From contig CAVVPY010000005.1 in the NCBI GenBank assembly GCA_963750295.1, positions 276,841 to 340,840 of the forward strand: DNA of 64,000 nucleotides, read 5' to 3'. How positions within the stretch are numbered: position 1 is the stretch's first letter; each line of letters begins with the position of its first letter. The notes under the pieces are model-generated. The model was not told the DNA's origin, did not search any database, and worked only from the letters and a program-made list of their open reading frames with translations. The position numbers were made by a program, and so were the translations under genes. Source of the DNA: CAVVPY01 sp963750295 (GTDB lineage Bacteria; Actinomycetota; Actinomycetes; Mycobacteriales; Jatrophihabitantaceae). This document shows, one piece after another, positions 59,474 to 64,000 of the stretch.

Positions 59474-60006
59474 GTGTCCGATCGCGAGCGGCTGTTGCAG
59501 CTGATCAAGGACCTCGCCGTCGTCCACGGCAAGGTCACCCTCTCGTCCGGGATCGAGGCCGACTACTACGTCGACCTGCGCCGCGTGACGCTGCACCGCG
59601 AGGGCGGTCCGCTGGTCGGGCGGGTCATGCGCGACGCTGACGGCCGACTGGGACTACGACGCGGTCGGCGGCCTGACGCTCGGCGCCGACCCGGTCGCGT
59701 CGGCGATGATGCACGCCTCGGACGGCGCGGTGGACGCGTTCGTGGTCCGCAAGGCCGGCAAGGCGCACGGACTGCAGCAGCGCATCGAGGGCCCGTCGAT
59801 CGCCGGCCGGCGGGTGCTCGTCGTCGAGGACACCTCCACCACCGGCGGCTCGCCGCTGACCGCGATCGAGGCGGTCGGCGAGGTCGAGGGGACGTCCGTC
59901 GTAGGCGTCGCGTTCATCGTCGACCGCGGCGGGTCTGCAGGGATCGAGGCGGCCGGGCACGCAGTGCCGCGCCGCGTACTCGCTCGCCGATCTGGGCCTG
60001 GCCTGA
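59474..60006 (+). CDS. pyrE: PyrE, orotate phosphoribosyltransferase (frameshifted)
   Basis: PyrE joins orotate and PRPP in pyrimidine synthesis. The N-terminus RERLLQLIKDLAVVHGKVTLSSGIEADYYVDLRRVTLH is in one frame. GGLTLGADPVASAMMH, FVVRKAGKAHGLQQRIEG and the PRPP loop RVLVVEDTSTTGGSPLTAI are in another. The product ends YSLADLGLA at 60006 in a third. Two to three indels are implied near 59635 and 59965. Length after correction is normal, about 177 residues. It is followed at 13 bp by the SpoU methyltransferase. Confidence 0.88.
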
Positions 60007-60018
60007 CCGGACGCTGAC

Positions 60019-60674
60019 ATGGCGAGCCGGACGCGAGGTCGGCGTCGGGCCGCATCCCGCAGCCCTGGCCGGACGATCCGCGCCTGGACCCGGAACTGCT
60101 GCGCGACGGCGACCGGCGCAATGTCGCCGACCGGTACCGGTACTGGACGGTCGACGCGATCGTCGCCGACCTCGACACCCGCCGGCATCCGTTCGCCGTC
60201 GCGATCGAGAACTGGCAGCACGACCTGAACATCGGGACGGTCGTGCGCACCGCGAACGCCTTCCTGGCCCGCGAGGTCGTGATCGTCGGCCGGCGCCGAT
60301 GGAACCGCCGCGGCGCGATGGTCACCGACCGCTACCAGCACGTCCGGCACGTCCCGTCCGTCGCGGAACTCGCGGCGTACGCCGCGGAAGCGGGCTACAC
60401 GATCGTCGCGATCGACAATCTGCCCGGTGCTGTTCCACTCGAATCCGCTGTGCTGCCGAGGGATTCGCTGCTGCTGTTCGGCCAGGAGGGTCCCGGGCTG
60501 ACGGACGAGGCGAAGGATGCCGCGGCGCTGGTCTGCTCGATCGCGCAGTACGGCTCGACGCGGTCGATCAACGCCGGAGTCGCGGCCGGCATCGCGATGC
60601 ACGCCTGGATCCGGCCGCACGCGCGCCGCCGACCTGACGTCGGTCGACGTGTGAACACGATCGCAACTGGCTGA
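60019..60674 (+). CDS. SpoU/TrmH-family RNA 2'-O-methyltransferase (frameshifted near start)
   Basis: The enzyme uses SAM to methylate ribose in tRNA or rRNA. SPOUT motifs are AIENWQHDLNIGTVVRTANAF, LLLFGQEGPGLTDEA, and YGSTRSINAGVAAGIAMHAW at the knot. The start ATG at 60019 continues correctly only after removing a base near 60034 and another near 60058 (PHP-QPWPDDPRLDPELL). The target nucleotide is unknown. It follows pyrE, an arrangement seen in actinomycetes. Confidence 0.85.
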
Positions 60675-60767
60675 TCCTGCAGCAATCCTGAGCATTCGGG
60701 TAGGTACGGCTCAACTCGGACCGCTTCGCGTCGATCTGAAGGGGGAGTCGATACCCGGGAGTCCCCC

Positions 60768-61622
60768 ATGTTCGTTCCCCGTCGGCGTCGGTCGTTCCGC
60801 GCCGTTCTGACCGTCGTCACCGCCCTGGTGGCCGGCCTGCTCGTGTCCGCCACGTCCTCGGACGCCGGCGCGAGCACGAGCCCGAAGAAGCTGCTGTGGA
60901 GCGACGAGTTCAACGGCCCGTACCTCGGCCGGATCATCCCGAAGTGGGAGGTGCAGACCGGCGGCGCCTGGGGCGACAACGAGCTCGAGCAGTACACCGG
61001 CCGCCTCAACAACGTCCGCCTCAGCGGCACCGGCAAGTTGCAGCTGGTAGCCCGCCGCGAGAGCTTCACCGGCCGCGACGGCATCCACCGCAACTGGACC
61101 TCGGCCCGGGTCATGGGCACGCACGCGTTCCGCTACGGGTACCTCGTCGCCAACATGAAGATCCCGAAGGGTCAGGGCCTGTGGCCGGCGTTCTGGACGC
61201 TCGGCGCGGACATCCGCCACGGGGTGGAGTGGCCCTACACCGGTGAGATCGACGTCATGGAGGCGATCAATCAGGTCAAGTTCGTCGGTGGCAACCTGCA
61301 CGGCCCGGACACCAAGACCAACAGCTACTACAGCGTGAACAACGCCGGGCACGGTGTGGACGGACTCGAACTGGACCGAGCGCTGGCACCAGTACGGCGT
61401 CTACTGGACCGAGTCGGCGATCACCTGGTACGTCGACGGCACGGCGATCGGCACCGTGCGCAAGGCGGACCTGCCGGCGGCTACGGCTGGGAGTTCGGCA
61501 AGCCGCACGTCCCGATCCTGAACATCGCGGTCGGCGGGGCGTGGCCGGGCTCGCCGAACTCGTCCACGCCGAACGCGGCGTTGATGTCGGTCTCGTCGAT
61601 CCGGCTCTTCAACCACCCGTAA
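60768..61622 (+). CDS. Secreted family 16 glycoside hydrolase (frameshift pair)
   Basis: The protein of about 284 residues has a signal peptide (FRAVLTVVTALVAGLLVSATSSDAGA), then KLLWSDEFNGPYLGRIIPKWEVQTGGAWGDNELEQYT. The GH16 catalytic motif is GEIDVMEAI, with nucleophile and acid-base glutamates in the usual E-x-D-x-x-E pattern, and NIAVGGAWPGSPN ends the fold. It probably cuts beta-1,3-glucan or a related glycan. Between 61370 and 61480 the frame shifts away and back: WTERWHQYGVYWTESAITWYVDG is readable only in another frame. Confidence 0.88.
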   Translation: MFVPRRRRSFRAVLTVVTALVAGLLVSATSSDAGASTSPKKLLWSDEFNGPYLGRIIPKWEVQTGGAWGDNELEQYTGRLNNVRLSGTGKLQLVARRESFTGRDGIHRNWTSARVMGTHAFRYGYLVANMKIPKGQGLWPAFWTLGADIRHGVEWPYTGEIDVMEAINQVKFVGGNLHGPDTKTNSYYSVNNAGHGVDGLELDRALAPVRRLLDRVGDHLVRRRHGDRHRAQGGPAGGYGWEFGKPHVPILNIAVGGAWPGSPNSSTPNAALMSVSSIRLFNHP

Positions 61623-61628
61623 CAGGGG

Positions 61629-61704
61629 CTGACCCACGCTTGCCGGCCGGGGCTGCGCACTCCGCAGCCCGACATCAGGGCAGCTCGGCTTGCAAGCGGG
61701 TCAG
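61629..61704. terminator. Nested inverted repeats between convergent GH16 and AAA+ genes
   Basis: An inner hairpin, GGGCTGCG with loop CACTC and CGCAGCCC, lies at 61650-61670. An outer pair, CTGACCCaCGCTTGC (61629-61643) and GCAAGCGGGTCAG (61692-61704), encloses it. It lies between two convergent genes and overlaps the AAA+ stop. Confidence 0.7.
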
Positions 61705-62872
61705 TCCTGGGCGAGCAGGTAGCGGCCGAAGTGCGGGACGGTGAACGCGATCCGGCCGCGCTGGCCGGAGTAGACGAGGCCCTTCTTCAACAGGGCGTCC
61801 CGGGCTGGGGACAGTGACTGTGGCGGACGTCCGAGCTTGCTGCGACGTCGGCCGTCGGCACTGCTTCGACTCCGGTTTCCCCGCCGACGTCCGCCATCGC
61901 CCGCAGGTACTCGCGCTCGGCGGGCGTCGCGCGCTCGTAGCGCGAGCCGAAGAAGCCCACGGCGAGCTCGGCCTCGGCCTCCGGCGCGGCCATCGCGACG
62001 TCCGCCGCGGTGATGGGGGAGCGGGGCGCGAGGTCCCAGGCCGTCTTGCCGTAGGCCTGGACGAAGTACGGGTAGCCGCCGGTCGCGTCGTACATCGCGG
62101 CGAGCGCGTCGTCGTCGAACTCGGCGTCCTCGCCGCGGGCCGGCAGTTGGAGTGCCGAGTCGGCGGCCTCGCGGTCGAGCCGGTCGATGCGGGCGTAGCG
62201 GAACAGCCGCTCGGAGTAGGACTTGCTGGCTGACAGTACTGCGGGCAGGTGCGGCAGACCCGCGCCGACGACGACCAGCGGGAGGCCCTGCTGCGACAGC
62301 TCGTGGCAGGCTGCGCAGAGCGCCGACACGTCCGCCGGCCCGAGGTCCTGCAGCTCGTCGAGGAACAGCGCGATCCCGCGGCCCTGCTCGGCGGCCAGCC
62401 CGCCGACGTCGCCGAACAACTCGACGAGATCGATCTCCATGTCGCCGGAGTCCGCGCGTCCCGCTACGGCAGGGACGTCGATGCCGGACGACCAGCGCTC
62501 GCGCAACTTCGTCGCGTCCCGCTGGGCGAAGGACTTCACGACGCCGAGCACGTGTGCGGCGTCGTCGGGACGGCCGAGTTCGCGGATCGCGAGGTGCAGC
62601 GCGGCGGCGAGCGGGCGGCGCAGCGAGTGGTCCGGACGGAGCTCGAGCTTGCCGGTGCCCCAGCCGCGCCGCACCGCCGCCGAGCGCATCGCGTTGAGCA
62701 GGACGGTCTTGCCCACGCCGCGCAGTCCGGTCAGCACGATCGAGCGCTCCGGCCGAGACTTCGCGACCCGCTCCAGCGCGATCTCGAAGGCGGTCAGCTC
62801 GGCGTCGCGGCCGGCGAGTTCGGGCGGGCGTTGCCCGGCGCCGGGAGCGTACGGGTTTCGGACGGGGTCCAT
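61701..62872 (-). CDS. AAA+ ATPase with C-terminal winged helix (single frameshift)
   Basis: This protein of about 389 residues has an ATPase core with Walker A GLRGVGKT, Walker B ALFLDELQDL, sensor-like VVVGAGLPHL and a winged-helix C-terminus (ARDALLKKGLVYSGQRGRIAFTVPHFGRYLLAQD). The C-terminal segment is in another frame after a missing base near 61832. This type resembles the DUF-type ATPases related to Orc1/Cdc6 and to defence or mobile-element regulators; its role here is unclear. It stands alone, downstream of map on the same strand, with a 235-bp gap that holds no gene. Confidence 0.8.
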
Positions 62873-63107
62873 TCTCGGACACTATCCGGCTCTCTAGCGG
62901 ATACCTGAGATTCGCGTAGATACCCCGATCGTGTCGCACCCGGAACTCCGCTTCCCACCCGAGATGGTCGCGATACAACAGCCACCCTGGGTGGAAGCGG
63001 ACGTCGGGTCGTCAACGTCATCGCCGTTTGCCCCGCGCAGGGCTGCTCCGCGAGGTCGACTGCTGCCCTGGTCGGGGAAAGCGGTGCCGTCGGCGGGGCA
63101 ACAGCGG

Positions 63108-63980
63108 TCAGTCGCCGGCAGGGTGAGGATCTCGACGCCGTCGTCGGTGACGACGACGCGTGTGCTCCCACTGCGCCGCCCACGAGCCGTCGCTGGTCAG
63201 GATCGTCCAGTCGTCGTCCCACGCGTACCACTCGTGCGTGCCGAGGGTGAGCATCGGCTCGACGGTGAAGGTCATGCCGGGTTCGATGCACGTTGTCGCG
63301 CGGGGCTCGTCGTAATGCAGGATCGTCGGCTTGGTGTGGAAGCTCGGCCCGACGCCGTGGCCGGTGTAGTCGCGCACGACGCCGTAGCCGAAGCGCTTCG
63401 CGTAGGACTCGATGACGCGTCCGATCACGCTCACCGGGCGGCCCGGACGGATGGCCTTGATGCCGCGCAGCATCGCCTCCCGCGTGCGCTCGCCGAGGTC
63501 GCGCACCTCGTGGGCGACGTCGCCGGCGTAGAACGTCGCGCAGGTGTCGCCGTGCACGCCGCCGATGTACGCGGTGATGTCGACCTTGACGATGTCGCCG
63601 TCCTCGAGCGGGCGGGTGTCCGGGATGCCGTGGCAGATGACCTCGTTGACGCTGGTGCACAGCGACTTGGGGAAGCCCTTGTAGCCGAGCGTCGACGGGT
63701 AGGCGCCGCGGCGATCAGGAACTCGTGGCCGACGCGGTCGAGTTCGTCGGTGCTGACGCCCGGGCGCGACGTGCCGGCCGACCTCGACCAGCGCGTCGCC
63801 CGCGATCCGGCCGGCGATCCGCATCCGCTCGATCGTGTCGGCGTCCTTGACCATCGGGTCGGCGAAGTCGGCACGGCTGGACCAGGCTCGCGTCGACGTA
63901 GTGCGGCCGGACGATCTGCGGCGGAACGGCGCGCCGCGGCGAGATCGACGCCGGGCGCGCGGAGCGGTACTGGTGGTCAC
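63108..63980 (-). CDS. map: Methionine aminopeptidase type I (frameshifted at N-terminus)
   Basis: Map removes the initiator Met from new proteins. The metal ligands are the Asp of VDITAYIGG, the Asp of HGDTCATF, the His of YTGHGVGPSFH, the Glu of FTVEPMLT and the Glu of WEHT. KSLCTSVNEVICHGIPD is conserved. The first 60 codons contain at least two indels (the expected PHYVDASLVQ and PGVSTDELDRVGHEFL pieces are in other frames). GTG 63980 is the start. The N-terminal extension of about 45 residues is typical of actinomycete MetAP1c proteins. Confidence 0.9.
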   Translation of the reverse strand: MTTSTAPRARRRSRRGAPFRRRSSGRTTSTRAWSSRADFADPMVKDADTIERMRIAGRIAGDALVEVGRHVAPGRQHRRTRPRRPRVPDRRGAYPSTLGYKGFPKSLCTSVNEVICHGIPDTRPLEDGDIVKVDITAYIGGVHGDTCATFYAGDVAHEVRDLGERTREAMLRGIKAIRPGRPVSVIGRVIESYAKRFGYGVVRDYTGHGVGPSFHTKPTILHYDEPRATTCIEPGMTFTVEPMLTLGTHEWYAWDDDWTILTSDGSWAAQWEHTRRRHRRRRRDPHPAGD

Positions 63981-64000
63981 CTGTCCATTGTGCGCGTCAG

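Overview
The window is very GC-rich, with G or C at almost every third codon position, many GTG starts and little non-coding DNA. Its gene content is that of an actinomycete: HspR with its HAIR operators, DUF222/HNH proteins, DUF3253, DUF4012, Calx-beta and IclR proteins, and a TIGR03704-type PrmC relative. The genus cannot be named from the sequence. A lineage near Frankiales, Jatrophihabitantales or Micrococcales is a guess.

Layout. (1) 1-8.9 kb is a complete selenocysteine island: selB (cut by the window edge), selA and tRNA-Sec on the minus strand, selD divergent, then a three-subunit formate dehydrogenase read from the right (fdhA, fdhB, NrfD-type anchor). The catalytic subunit has an in-frame UGA at 8323-8325 followed by a SECIS-like hairpin, so the locus carries both the decoding machinery and its substrate gene. 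(2) 8.9-15.4 kb holds housekeeping and accessory genes: DUF1992, a DUF222/HNH protein with a leaderless promoter, a VOC protein, an ECF sigma factor with an NTF2-like tail, a PrmC relative, DUF3253, a GNAT enzyme and dnaB. (3) 15.4-17.7 kb is a repeat-rich gap and the rpsF-ssb-rpsR-rplI operon, which ends at a strong hairpin. (4) 17.7-26.4 kb encodes cell-surface proteins: a secreted LPDTG protein, a GT87-type mannosyltransferase, a bifunctional penicillin-binding protein and a 1,149-residue beta-helix/Calx-beta protein. (5) 26.6-34.2 kb has an iron-sulfur membrane reductase and an IclR-controlled osmoprotectant-type ABC transporter whose genes overlap end to end. (6) 34.2-48.5 kb is a surface-polysaccharide locus. 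It has two Wzz/BY-kinase paralogues, a low-molecular-weight tyrosine phosphatase, a CapD-like sugar-nucleotide dehydratase, a priming sugar transferase, an SGNH-fold protein without its catalytic residues, a DUF4012 protein and small wall or membrane proteins. No Wzx or Wzy is visible. (7) 48.5-55.6 kb is the heat-shock block dnaK-grpE-dnaJ-hspR and clpB, with HAIR operators before dnaK and clpB. (8) 55.6-64 kb has small DUF4190-like membrane proteins, an SDR enzyme, pyrE, a SpoU methyltransferase, a GH16 glucanase, an AAA+ ATPase and methionine aminopeptidase.

Reading frames are clean up to about 47 kb, apart from single shifts near 9.9 and 28.35 kb. From 47.67 kb to the right edge almost every gene carries several single-base indels. 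Most are extra G or C bases outside homopolymers, beside a wobble position. Essential genes are affected, so a sequencing or assembly artefact is the likeliest cause, but the pattern is regular enough to be reported as a finding. Frameshifted genes are annotated here as single loci.
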